From Opisthorchis felineus (lineage: Eukaryota > Platyhelminthes > Trematoda > Opisthorchiida > Opisthorchiidae), in the NCBI GenBank assembly GCA_004794785.1, contig SJOL01008450.1:268868-332867 (forward strand): 64,000 nucleotides of DNA, read 5' to 3'. Shown in pieces: positions 22,801 through 34,561 of the stretch (position 1 is the stretch's first letter; the number at the start of each line of letters is the position of its first letter). The position numbers and the translations under genes were made by a program. The notes below the pieces were generated by a model, which saw nothing but the letters and a program-made list of their open reading frames with translations, had not been told where the DNA came from and made no database searches.

Positions 22801-23926
22801 CTAAGCGAAGCCAGTTTACATCAGACTAACAAGGTTTGCACAGCTGGGTGTTGGACCTGACAATGGTAAAGTCGTTACACATCATCTGATGTTCGAATTG
22901 ATTGTTTGTGCAGGTATTCCGACACCAAAATTACTCTTGTCTAATAACTTGGCCGCTAGGCTTTGTTGCTAGTACCTACTAATATTCTTGTGGCTGTAAA
23001 GTATAGGCATCTGCTACGGCGCCAAGTCATTCTATAGCCAGACGAAATGAGTCTAAACAATGCAGTATGGTTTCAAGATGATGGTTTCACGATTGAAATG
23101 AAACATCATGAAATCAATGGATAAAGAGGGGAAACTTTGCCTGGTAAAACCAAGTTCCATGGACTTCTCGCTCACGGTGGTTAAAGCAGCCTACCTGGAG
23201 TAATAGATCAAGAAAGGTTCGAGAGCTAAAACCGAATATCCTGAATAAGTTTGAGATAATCAAAATAAACTGGGAAGAAATGATAACCAAATGTACTAGA
23301 TGTATGGTGCTAGCCGGATACTGGGTGGCAGTCCGAATGTACACTTCACTAATATTATGCAAATACAAGCATCGTCCGTCACACAAGCGAAATATAATCG
23401 TGGTTATTTGTTTCCAGAACAGACGTCCAAAGATGTTTCACGTAATGCTATGATAATGTCCTAACCCAGTCAAATTGAACGGATCAAGAGTTGGGGGATG
23501 AGATGCGTTAAGTGTTGTTTTCACAATCAAGTTAGGTGCTCCAGTGGTACTTCTATGTGACTAGTTGTTCTTCCAATTTAACCACTTATTATTTGATTGT
23601 TGACAGAATAATTCCTGATGGGCGGATATCCAGTTGGCTGTTTATGTTCAGTCACGTTGTTCTCAGCTTGAGTGACTAAAAGCTGCACGATTTCTCCAAG
23701 GGCCGGTCTCTAAGGAGAGCAAAGTTTCCATCAGCGTAACTTATATCATGTTTAGCTGCAATAAATGTAGGCATACTATGGTTCCGGCTTCCTACCGAGT
23801 ACAGTATACAAAGTGTGCATCACCAATAGAGACTTTCCACATGCACGCTCTACAGTATGCAATGAATAATGCTATCCACCTAATACTGGTAATCAATGAC
23901 CAATGTAGCCGAAGAATTAATGTTCC
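22801..23926. other. No gene recognised
   Basis: Nothing beyond chance-length frames. Confidence 0.4.
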
Positions 23927-23980
23927 ATTTTGAGCTGAGATATTATCGGAGCACCCAAACCAGAAATCTCAGCTCAAAAT
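23927..23980. repeat. Perfect 15-bp inverted repeat, 24-base loop
   Basis: ATTTTGAGCTGAGAT (23927-23941) and ATCTCAGCTCAAAAT (23966-23980) are exact reverse complements. The plus-strand frame ending at 23933 stops inside the first arm. No flanking duplication was seen. Confidence 0.9.
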
Positions 23981-24940
23981 CGTGACTGTGAGGTCCAAAG
24001 TCACCGTGGCCTAAGTTTTATAGGATAAGCTGCTGCGAATGTTCCTGTCTTCGAAATAAAGTACAAGGCAACTGTTAGTCAAACAACCATCAATTGATAC
24101 ACTGATTTTAGACAGTGTACTCCTAGAGGGCGCCCTACAGTGCAGTCCACATGGTTAAATGGTGTGTAAACAGTTACATTGCGATGAAGTTCAGACCGTT
24201 TAAAAAACGCATTGGGATTGTAATTACCTCAGTTTGTGCCATTTGCACAAATGCTTGATCGTGCATCCTGTTTACAACTTCGTTAATCTTTTAAGTAAGC
24301 ACTCACAAACCTTCACAAGAAAATCAAGTGAAAAAAAGTCATGATTGTCTTTACAATCCAGAAAATGCCACTAGTCTTTTTGAGAAGGTAAGAAATAAGT
24401 GGCACGAGGCTAGTGACGCCTTTGACCCCAAATGAGATTAAGTGATTTACCCCCTCTGGTCTTGCAGCGCTATTCAGATTTGGTTGGCATAGCATTGCAA
24501 AGAAAATTACCGTAACCTCTTGATTCAGTTAAAAGTGTTCTGCATAAGAAAATATATTAACTCTTTCCGATAGTTCTTTCAGTAATCCAATTGCGAATCA
24601 CACTCCATAATGGACAGTAAAGCCGAATGCATTTAAATATTAGACAACAAATGCCAAGCTAATTTACTAGTGGCAGTCGTCAACTTTTGTGTAACTTTTT
24701 CTTTCCAAACAAGAGGCTTCATTCTCACCTGCTTATGTGCATCAGGCCACAGAAGAGCTTGCACCACCAAACCAGTGTTTGTTGATGAGTGATTCATCTC
24801 AGTACACACTCTCTCGTGGTAAACATCTACATGCAAAACTATTATCAGGTTTCAAGTGACCCCGTCCCTTTGAGGATAAACACGATACGTTTATTGAATC
24901 ATTTGTTGACACGAATAGTTTTACCGTTTGCATTTTTCAG
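23981..24940. other. No gene recognised
   Basis: Only chance-length frames. The last 20 bases form the polypyrimidine tract of the acceptor at 24940. Confidence 0.4.
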
Positions 24941-25064
24941 TTGCTCGGCAAACATGCCTTCCGAACAAATGACTACTTCTTTAGAGAATTGCCTTCATTC
25001 TATAGAAGCTCGAATAATACTAATTGCCAATGAATATAATATCACGTCTTGGTTTGAAAGATGA
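24941..25064 (+). CDS. Candidate terminal exon, unknown protein
   Basis: TTACCGTTTGCATTTTTCAG is a near-ideal splice acceptor ending at 24940. Two frames are open after it. One reads LLGKHAFRTNDYFFRELPSF and ends at a TGA near 25033; the other reads CSANMPSEQMTTSLENCL and ends at a TGA at 25062-25064. Which is used depends on an upstream exon I cannot place. Neither is recognised. The acceptor is the main evidence. Confidence 0.22.
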
Positions 25065-25281
25065 CGTTCATAACTTCATCTTGTTTGCGCCGTCAAGAAA
25101 ATGATTGTACAAGCTTTTTAAATGAGTCACAACCAGGTTGGCCATGACTGCATATACCCAATCAGATTGCGTGTCTGTCAAGAAGAGTAGAATACTTGAA
25201 GACAAAGCAAAGACATCGTCATAGGTGCGAAGAAAGGAAAACTTTTTTCTTAGCACCCTAGTATTTTCATGCAAACCACAG

Positions 25282-25545
25282 ACTAATCCCAGAAATAAAT
25301 GCAAGGATCATGATGCATTTGTCTATCATAAAAGCAAAGTGAAGTACGTTGGAAAACACAAGGTAACCCTTCCTCCCACAAAGCCTCACAACGACATTAT
25401 TAAGACAGTGAATCTTGTTAATCTGGATATATTCATATCCCGTGAGCTAAGCACTGAGTCATGGTACTCACATAATTTGCAGATGATTTGCAAACAGTTA
25501 AGTTGGCAACCATGGGACGAACATAGACCGTCACTTTATCCATGA
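25282..25545 (+). CDS. Candidate exon, unknown protein
   Basis: CATGCAAACCACAG forms an acceptor ending at 25281. A frame follows that reads TNPRNKCKDHDAFVYHKSKV and YVGKHK to a possible donor CACAAG|GTAACC at 25362, or continues open to a stop at 25545. Lys- and His-rich, unrecognised. It lies 220 bases after the candidate at 24941-25064 on the same strand, but that one ends in a stop in both frames, so the two do not join simply. Confidence 0.2.
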   Translation, partial: TNPRNKCKDHDAFVYHKSKVKYVGKHKVTLPPTKPHNDIIKTVNLVNLDIFISRELSTESWYSHNLQMICKQLSWQPWDEHRPSLYP

Positions 25546-28500
25546 GATTGATGTTGAGCAGTCTGTTACAGTTTTACTTGTTCCCGTTGATTTGAACCGA
25601 GAGGTTGGTTCGCACAAGCTGTCAGACAACGACCGATTTGTTGGAAGCAATGGCACTTTTAATGGACATTATAATATTGGTAGAATTTTTGAGTTTACTG
25701 TGGTAGTCACTCTCAAGGTCTGAATCACTGGGTCAAAGCGAAGTGGCTTTTGTACTTCAGACGTCTCATTCATCCAGTCCGTTGCGGCTCAGGTTTAATT
25801 GTCCTGTTTTCACATCGTGAACGCTGCTTGCGTGTGCAATAGTTAATGGGTATGAAATTCTTGATCAAAACGCGGTTTTAATGTCATTTCTAGGATGGCA
25901 AGGAAATGTGTCCCAATTCTGCGCAGTTTGCCACAGTTTTCTTATGCAAAGTTTAATGGAGCGTTTACGAAAACATGCAGTATATCAGAAGTGTTGGCCT
26001 TATTTGCAAGTCCTGTATTTGAATGCCATACTTCTCCCTTCAGCAGATTCTGAATCAGCTGAACGATTTGGGTAAAAAAAGCCTCGTACCAGAATACTAG
26101 TCCGAGTTCCTCAGAGTGGCTACGGAAATAAAAGATTCATAAACTAACGATAAAATTTCAAGTTATCACGTGCGACGCCAAGAAGACCATCTAATTACTG
26201 TTCTCATTGACTAGCAAAGCAAACCTAACCTCCACTGACTGTTTACCATCGCTTGAACCCTTTAGCCCCCGACTCTTTAGTAACGACTGTGAGTATAAAA
26301 TGATTGCAGAGATCACATTCCGGTGCACATAATCCATGTAACACAAATTCAAACTGAATTCAGATCCCCAAGTTGAATTAGCGCATATCAACTTAGGGGT
26401 ATTCAGTCATGTCGAATTCAGTGGCAGTGTAGTAATGTTAAATATGGTTTTGTATAGGTCAGTAGATTTAACCGACCACAAATTTGATTCTGGTTACGAA
26501 ACTCAGCTAACTGATGAAGTGTCTAACAACCACTTACTTAAGAGTTAAGAACACATAAGTTTGCCGAAAACAGATTTAAGTGACGTCTCATCAGAGGTTT
26601 ACACGGAAAATTTTCGAATGACTTTAGGATCCCATATGGGATCTCATATGGGTTGGAATTCGTACAATCAGAGGTACTAGTTGTTTTGTGCCCAGTACAA
26701 TACTGCTTCAGTTAGACTTTCCTTCCTTTGATATGGATTAGTATTTTGCAAAGCTTCACGTCCATATTGCAAGGCACCGCAGGATTTCAAAAATAACATG
26801 ATGAAAAAGATGCATGACTTACGACATTTGATTTGGCTGCTTGATTTGTACTATCACGTGTGACGGACTTGATTGGCACCCACCACATGGCATTCCTGGC
26901 TGGTCTTCTGGCGTTACCTATGGTGTCAGTCCAAGGACGTGGCTTGGCTACTTCAAGAGCGATCGCTACACTATTTCAACAGCCGATACTATACCAGCAT
27001 TAAAAATTCGCACGAACTCTAAATCATCCTTGGCCATATGAAACGTACCGTTTGGCCAAGATACTCGCAGACCTTTTGAAAGACTTAAAACCATCCTGAA
27101 AAGAGTGACTTTATTTTCGTTAAATACCAGTTATTGTGAATTTTCTTTTTTTTTATATGGACAACCATCTTTGTCGCTCATTTCATCACCTGTTCACAGT
27201 TTATCAATAAAATGTATATATGATGAACACATCCCTAAACTCCGATGATTGCTTCCAGTTTTTTGTTGGGACCATTTGAAAATTTATGCGAAAGCAAAGT
27301 CCAGATTAGATGTATCAGCTCCAAAACTCGCCAGGAACTGCTATGGAGTGGCTAAACTACACGGTTGCAATAAAATCTAATATTCTCCATCAGTTTATTT
27401 TGGTAGAATGAACGGAAAAACACGCCTTCAAAAGTTTTCCATCCAGACGAATGTCCAACAAACACTATCACAAATGCCACACAAAACTTTGTATTGCAAC
27501 CATAAATAGTTACCTATTTCCACCGTAAATTTAGATTTCCGAAAGATGGCTATTCAAGTGAAATCCTCATAGGGAATAGCTTAGCCTGACTTGGTGTATG
27601 AAATCATCAGTATACTAAACTACAAAATCATCCGAACTTCAAAGGAATCAAAATACGTGCATTATTTACATCGCTCTCAGCGGGCTGACCTTGTGCATCA
27701 TTTGTAAGATGAGAAAGTTCCAGGCGCTTTTCAAATAATTCTTTGAAAGCAGTAGTGCTGGAAACTGACGACGGTGTAAAGGCGCTGCTTAAACTAATGA
27801 TGACAAGATTCGAGAGTATTGCGCGTCTAACTGCTCCGCCCTGAAGAATACAAAGGATGCACCCATTCCGCTTCAAAATCCGTTGGAATCTCCAAATCTG
27901 AAAAGCGATTCATCTGTTGCTCTGCGCTCACTGATGGAAACCCATCATCTGCCTGTTCACGAAGGTCTGACAGGGTATGCAGAATGATGCTCGTTTGGCA
28001 ACTCACGCACAGCCTGCTTAGGTTGGACGAAGCGACGGTCAATCCGCATATGGTATGCGGTCAGGGCTCTTAAGCACCAAACAATAACCTAAATAGTTGA
28101 GTTAAGCGCCAACCCACGCAACTGTCACAGCCTTACCATTTACACAGCCACTTGAAGGTCGCAGCACAGCGGCATATACCATTCAACTCGTGATGTTTCC
28201 GTCCCCTGTTATTTTGATTATTTTGTTTCTGACGAGAGTCGCCAAAGACGATCGAAAGTTTGACTCATTAAAAAATTTTTGTCAATGTTCAACAAAACTG
28301 CAAGCCATTCACAGTGCTCAAATCGTTCGAAATCACTCTTAGTGAATGCCATGCGGATATTCTAACACACAAGTTTATCTTGCATCTTTGATATTAGATC
28401 CCGCCGTACGTTTTGCAAGCATTAATTACCTGCACTATATTTCTTCCAGCTCCATGAACAACTGGAGACATTTACATTTTATATTCTTGCTCAAAGATAA

Positions 28501-29289
28501 CAATTGATAAATCCAAAAAAACCTGCCTTCACCATTAGGGCAAATGAGGACAAGGATGTGGACCAAACGTTTTTTTTGCTGCAAATGCGATTGTTGCTAA
28601 TTGTTCCCAGAGGAGCACACAATGTTGGGAATATGAGTGAGTGTTTCACACACAGACAACAGACAACACATGGTTGGAAGGGTTATATGCGAAAAGACAG
28701 TTAGGGAGAACGTAATGAAAAGGACCAGTGACCAGTATGATACATGATATCCGAAAATGGACCACTGTGTTTATTCGGCTTACAGACAGGCCGATAGAGA
28801 TCACCGTCAAGAAGAGCTAGAGAGTTGTGTGTATGTTAACGCTAAATATATGTGTCGTGTGTAAATGAACATCTTGCAAATAATTAAGGAAAGGTATGTA
28901 TGCGTTTTATCTCGATTCATGTTGTATCAAACAATAGAATGGAACAAATGAAGCCTCAGTTCATCTCCCGAGAACAGCCGTCAGTAATTTTATTTCATAT
29001 AAGAATAGATGAGCATGAAAACTGTAACCTTGTTCGTCAGAGTTTTATTGTGTTTCAAGCATGCAATTATGAAAGTCAAAATCGTCAGTGCCATAGCTAT
29101 ACTTATCTAATACTAACGAAGCCACACGTTTTTAAACTGGATTTCGGTAAAGATAGTTCCTGTTTTCCACCGATGAATAAGAGCTTATAGCGTACTCTTT
29201 AACTGAATATGCTGCACATAGCGCATCCTAAAGTTCAGTTAGGGTGATATTCAAGATACTGTAGTAAACTGTCTAACGGAACACTCTCA
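25546..29289. other. No gene recognised over 3.7 kb
   Basis: Contains the palindrome ATCCCATATGGGAT (26629-26642) inside a 12-base direct repeat, and a 96-codon plus-strand frame at 28900-29190. That frame has a real ATG but no other support, and its length is within chance expectation. Confidence 0.4.
26629..26652. repeat. 12-base direct repeat forming a palindrome
   Basis: ATCCCATATGGG and ATCTCATATGGG in tandem. The first copy with two following bases is a perfect 14-bp palindrome centred on CATATG. Confidence 0.85.
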
Positions 29290-29312
29290 AGGTTGCTGTA
29301 AAATCTATGATA

Positions 29313-29355
29313 GCCCACTACCGGTTTCATTCTTCGGGAGGCCTACTAGATAGGT
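29313..29355 (-). ncRNA. Decayed hammerhead motif (copy B1)
   Basis: On the minus strand GAAA (29325-29328), CCGG stem III, GTA triplet and stem I right arm GTGGGC are intact. The core is CTAGTAG in place of CTGATGA. Stem I left arm ACCTAT pairs with GTGGGC at five of six positions counting wobbles. Stem II has only partial pairing. Not expected to cleave. Confidence 0.5.
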
Positions 29356-29712
29356 ACACTCTCGAGATTCCGCTAACTGACCGCTACCTGATTAAAAATT
29401 CTACGTAGTTCACGAAATGCACCTAGCTGGAACCAAGTTGATTTTAAAGCAAGAATCGCCCTGGGGCTCAACTTTTAGGTCGTGTGTTCCATCTAGACAG
29501 TGTTCCATGATATATCAAATATTGTGCCAAATAAGGCATGAACCGGCCTCTCTACAGTAACATCAGTCAAACAGTTTCGTAGACGAGGGATTTATCTAAG
29601 ATTCAATCGACTTCCCTTCAAAACAAATTAGTTTGCAGATGGCTGTATTTCACGAACTGTCGTATTTAGCTTCAAGTAGAATATGTAGGGTTTACGGGAG
29701 CTCAGGAACCGG

Positions 29713-29755
29713 GCCCATCTGACGAGACTCGAGAAGGATGGAACCGGTCATGGTC
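29713..29755 (+). ncRNA. Decayed hammerhead motif (copy B2)
   Basis: CTGACGA (29719-29725) fits the CUGANGA core, since position seven is free. Stem II is GACTC / GGAT, weak. GAAA has become GGAA. CCGG stem III and a GTC cleavage triplet follow (29747-29749). Stem I CCAT / ATGG pairs perfectly, with different bases from copies A and C. Confidence 0.5.
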
Positions 29756-29790
29756 TGTCGGATAGTTTTAAGTAACTACATCATGCAGCA

Positions 29791-32700
29791 TATATTATGA
29801 GATGGCTTTCATTACGAAACGTTGAAAGAATAGATCCAAAATGAAAAGGCCGAATATCAATGGGTAAAAAATGCGACCTGAAAAATTTTTTTATATTTGT
29901 GTGTATGAGAAGTGTACCATTCCTTTTCTTCCATTATTTCAAAATATATTTTCTGGAGCATTTTTGTGGGTCTCCATTGTAGCATTTACCATTTTGTCAT
30001 GTTAAAGAAATACAGTTTTATGTAAGTACTGGCATACCGACTGAAGAAAGCAAACTAAGCTACACCTTATTTTCTACGTGAGAAGTATGCACATATCGAT
30101 TAGCCCGAAACAAGTAACCCATAAAACACCATGGACTATTTGAGTTCTGTTTGCCGGAGAATCAAACTTTTCCGTTTCATCTTAGTCGATTGTTACATCT
30201 TTCAATAGCATTTCGGTTAAACGTCATCCATTAATGTGGCAAAATTACACCCATAATCTGACCACAAAATGTTCTCAGTGCATGAACATTTTGTCGTCCT
30301 TGGAAGTATTTTAAATGACTCAAATTTAGGAAAATACAATGTATCAAAGTTTTCCTGTCTGTTCGTTCAAAACATTGATCATCGCTCAGCCAGCGAATAA
30401 CAGTCATTCAGAGCCAATGAATTTCAGTCTTTATAAAACGGAACTTTCAATTCATGCTGATAGAGTTCGCCCCATGAACATATTTGTTAAACGATTACCC
30501 CAACATCGTTCAATGACAAGAAAAACAGTGAATTTGGCAGCCTGTTCCAAGAATTTTCTATCTTTTCCGACCATTTCCGTGTTTCCAGGTAGTGTGATTT
30601 GTTTGAGGTACGTGCGGTACTCTTTTTACAACGTTTCACAGCCAACTGAGTCACAAATACCTAAAATATCATCCATTGGTTTTATTCTTGAAGAGAAATT
30701 GGCAGCGTCGTCGACGTCATAAACCACAAACTTGTTCATTTCAAACATTCAATTTTACTCTTCATCCTTACAGTCCGTGGAGCTCTCACTCCGTTTCCTT
30801 GAAGGATTCATTTGTAGGTCTGGAAGTTTTTTGTCAGCTGATCACGAGCCGAATTAATTATTAGAGACATTTAGTGCTTATTACCAATAAATATTTTGCA
30901 ATCCTTCGCTTCACATTTTACTGAATCTGCCTTGATAAGTTTGATAGCTTAATACGATCAGTAGAATATATGAGTAACCGTTAGTTAATGCGGTAATTCA
31001 ACAGTAATATATGTTATAAATTACTGTTAAGCAAAACAACTTTGGGTGAAACAACTCAGTTTATTCCTACATATACCGATATGAGTGTCTCAAATTAGAA
31101 CAATAGAAACTAGCTTCTGGCTCACACTTAGTTCCCGTTAGTTTTCAATAGATTAAGCTCCCGCTACCTCCGTCCTTTAAACCTTGCAAAGTTTTCCACT
31201 GGCAAGTCACATCAGAATTTTTGAATTTGTTTCTTCCCCACTACTTTATCACCGGATAGATAAACTTGCCTTTAATGTAACACTGCTTTTTGGTTAAAAT
31301 CAGCCATTCTGCGTGGATAAGCAAACGACTTTCCCTGAGTGGATGGAAGAGAGTATATAATGGTTTGTTTGTTGGAATGATTCAATGCTCTCATAAAAGC
31401 ATCACAAAAAAATCGCCAGTTTCCTCTCCCATCAGTTGGTGTGTTCAATTAAACAATCCAAGTTCACATCCAGGCGTGCGTCCACATGTTACCCGAGAGA
31501 AAACATGCATCTCAATTAATCACGTTGATAAAACATCGGGGCTGTGTAAACAAGCGCCTATTTCCCTAGTCTTCCGGAAAACGACATACAACGTTGAGTT
31601 GCTCTGCTGTTTTTGTCGCTCATTCTGTCCTCTGAAAGCCTTCTCTTCGTGTCTCACGCTTCACAGTTTCCAATATCTCGTCATTCCGGATTGGGCTTAA
31701 ATGTACTGACTGAGTGACTGACCAAGTTTTATGAATGACTTACAATCAAACGCATCCACACACTCTCATTCAACCCCATCGACCCACTCACATAAAACCA
31801 GCAATTGATCATTCGTCCATGTGATGGCGACGTACAGTTGTTTAGGGTAAAGTGGAGTTCACGGATCACAAATCATCAACTTCTGCATGAGTATGATTGT
31901 GACGGAAACATCCTGGTCCCTCGTACAGGGGAAAAGATTTCCTGTGGCGGTGGACCGAGTTTACTTTGTTTAAGTTGACAAATAAAAACGTTCAGAAAGT
32001 TCAGTCAGATTATTTTTAAAGCATCTGAAAACCGGGAGTCTTTAAAACCGCTTTACTGGGCAAAACTTGTGGCAAAACTGCTTTACTCGGGAACAAGTGC
32101 GATATATTCTAGTAAGACTCGCGTAAATCACAACAAGGTGAAACAACTGACGAGGTCTTTCCTGCGGTGGGTTTGTTTTATAGGAATGAATGAGTTTAGT
32201 GGTTGTCTTGTTCGATTCGCGCGCGAAATTTGAAAAGCTGACGGCGGGTGGTAGGGTAACTGCTCCAAACGTTTTAAATTTCTCGCAAAGTATTGACCGG
32301 AATCGACCAGGATCGACTGCTTCTAATATACCTACGTCTACTTTGCAGCTCACTGATTGTTACCGATGATCTGCTTCGTGAGGATCGTAAACCATTAAGA
32401 ATAATTATCACAGTGGTTACCAGTAGTCAACTTCATAATGAGAGCGACGCATGGATTAAACCAACAATACTTATTAACTGCTTGTCGTCTTGTGTACAAA
32501 TAACACTGTGGCATTGTTAGGGTCAATCGTGAACATTGGAAAGGAACACCAGGCCGTCGACTCCTGATGGAGTAGCTGACTGCCTTCAGCCAGAGCAAAA
32601 TCGATAGTGAATTATTTTGATCGGAATCGACCACTGTTACACTATGAACAAGGCACATGACTTAACCCAAAATGGTCCATGTTCAGAATAATAATTTCAA

Positions 32701-34323
32701 GTCATCAGTAAGACGGTAGGTTAAGTCAAATCAAACCAGGCTCATATCTACACAGTTCCACTGCAGTTTGTTTCCCCGAACTGTATCCGCTATGAAAATG
32801 AGTCATCTTGTTGTCCATCAGGCCGTTAGAATGATCAGTGACTTTCAGTAAATTCCTTGTAAACAAAACCACATTCCCTTGAATAAGGTACACGAACATC
32901 AGGTAGCAAATTCTTATTTTAGCGCCAAATTTGCGCTTATCGGTTGATTCCGGTTGACATAACGGATAATAAAAATGGACTGGGCAAACCGAATTGGCGT
33001 AACCACGAAGAGTTTTATGGCTCGTATTTATTACAAAGAATTCCCATGTGTATGTTGGACAGGGCGGTTAAACATGGTTAGTTTAGTCATTCCAACCAAC
33101 TTCAAGATTAGGTCACAGTACAAGTGAACTAAACCACTCAAATGCAGCCCAGCCGTTTGATAATTCAGCCTTAATTATCAGTGTTTTTATGTGTGGAAAT
33201 ATGATGAAAAATCGGACTTCTAAGTCCTTTGCAGCAGAAAAACAAATTATTAAGCAAAATAGTTAGCTAGGTATGCTACACAGGTTAACTAAATTGGTAA
33301 CTTGAAGGCCAAGGCAGGTAGCTCAAAAAAACGACGTTTATGAATGGACTTTCACTAACACTCTCCCACTCATATTTTGTGCAGCTGGACTATTAAACCT
33401 CATTTGTGCAAGTGCGCGAGATGAAACAGTGGGAAGGAAAATAAATGATGCAACGAAATATTTTCTTGCTGACTCACTATGTCATGGATAGTCTGTACTT
33501 GATGTAAGACCATGGAATTCAAAAAGTGATGGCTATAATGCTTGGTTCCACCAAAGTATAAATAAGGCTATTAACGAAATACCCTCATTTGCCAACGAAT
33601 TTAGTTTTAACGAGAAATTTATTTGAATCCAGGCTGAATCCCCTCGGCCCCGTTAAGTTGAAAAAGATCAAAAAAATATTAAATCACCATTCAGTTGAGT
33701 CACTGAGAAAAACACACGTTTCTGAAAATAAACCTCGGGGACTGCGCCTGTGATAAGTCCCAACTAATGCAAGACCGATTGTGGGTCAATGATTAGTATA
33801 TTTCGCATACATATGTAGACATCCCTTCTTTGCAGCCAACCACCAGAACGTCTACAAGGCTGCGTTTACTTCAAAATGCATTTTACAGCCCACTAAGTAA
33901 GATTTCATGTGCAAACGCAGGAGACATCCAAAGATTTTCGTTATCTTTTTATTTATTGTGACGCTTGGATCTTAAAACACTTATGCGCGCAGTTTTTGAA
34001 AGGTAACTCAGGGTCCGTCTCCTGTTCAGAAATACCCAGAGGCCCAGAGAAATATCGAAACGACTGCTGCAGGACTGCGATATTTTCACTGTTTAGCTTT
34101 AAAATAACGCGCACATTTTAATAACTTTGGTCACACATTTGAACAGCGATGATAAAACCAAAGTGAATCAAGAATGCGGAATGGTTTTGCTGGCTTGTCT
34201 GCATCGTTTTAACTGGAATGTCGGTTGCCCAGGTTTGACAGGTACCGGAGAGTTTGTTCGAGGTGACAGTAGTGCGTTGTTACAATTTGCGGCGGCATTG
34301 TTTGTCTGTGAAAAAATTCACCT
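29791..34323. other. No gene recognised over 4.5 kb
   Basis: Frames at 30339-30722 (127 codons) and 31290-31700 (136 codons) have no splice support, and the latter has no ATG start. Bases 32293-32308 and 32617-32632 share TTGAYCGGAATCGACC, with a diverged inverted copy at 32942-32957. Confidence 0.4.
32293..32957. repeat. Three dispersed copies of a GGAATCGACC motif
   Basis: TTGACCGGAATCGACC at 32293, TTGATCGGAATCGACC at 32617 and the reverse complement TCAACCGGAATCAACC at 32942-32957. Three 16-base matches within 700 bases suggest a local or dispersed repeat, but flanks do not clearly align. Confidence 0.45.
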
Positions 34324-34561
34324 TCAACGACTTGTGGGACGTCCCAAATGAAGATGAGACATTGAAAGACAGAGGAACGACAGGCTGATTCCAAGTTTGG
34401 CACACATTCTGCTTTCTGGCACATTCTGCACACACGTTCTGCTTTGTTTGAATGAATCACGCGGAAAATGTGCATTCCGGCTTCGAATGGCATCCTCTTT
34501 GTTTTGCCCATATTTTAACTGCAAAAAGGCAAGCAGTTTTCCACACAATTTAACCCACTGA
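34324..34561 (-). CDS. Candidate terminal exon, unknown protein
   Basis: Minus-strand acceptor CGCATTTACTTGCAG ends at 34562. The frame after it is open for 79 codons, reading QWVKLCGKLLAFLQLKYGQN and then KEDAIRSRNAHFPRD. The second half is partly built from a tandem-like sequence (GCAGAACGTGTGTGCA, GCAGAATGTGTGCCA), which makes the 3' part doubtful. The frame also extends upstream of the acceptor for 160 codons in total, slightly beyond what chance would usually give. Confidence 0.22.

Larger units (their letters stand above)
29290..29790. mobile_element. Foldback repeat element with two opposed hammerhead motifs (copy B)
   Basis: The left arm (about 29290-29480) is on the minus strand and the right arm (about 29600-29790) on the plus strand. 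The arms share the unit found at 16613-17045. The right arm's CAAAACAAATTAG, TGTATTTCACGAACTG and CTTCAAGTAGAATATG match the copy A unit in order, up to the hammerhead. The left arm carries CACCTAGCTGGAACC, matching CACCTGGAACCCAGCTG of copy A. About 120 bases of less similar sequence separate the arms. The divergence between arms shows the event is old. Confidence 0.65.

Noticed and set aside
26570..26594. Minus-strand CTGATGAG as a hammerhead core
   Set aside because: No GAAA or cleavage segment within reach.
28900..29190. 96-codon frame starting with ATG
   Set aside because: Length well within chance expectation; no upstream or downstream signals.
31290..31700. 136-codon plus-strand open frame
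   Set aside because: No ATG at the start, no splice-site support, Ser/Cys/His-rich composition typical of random translation, and about one such frame is expected by chance.
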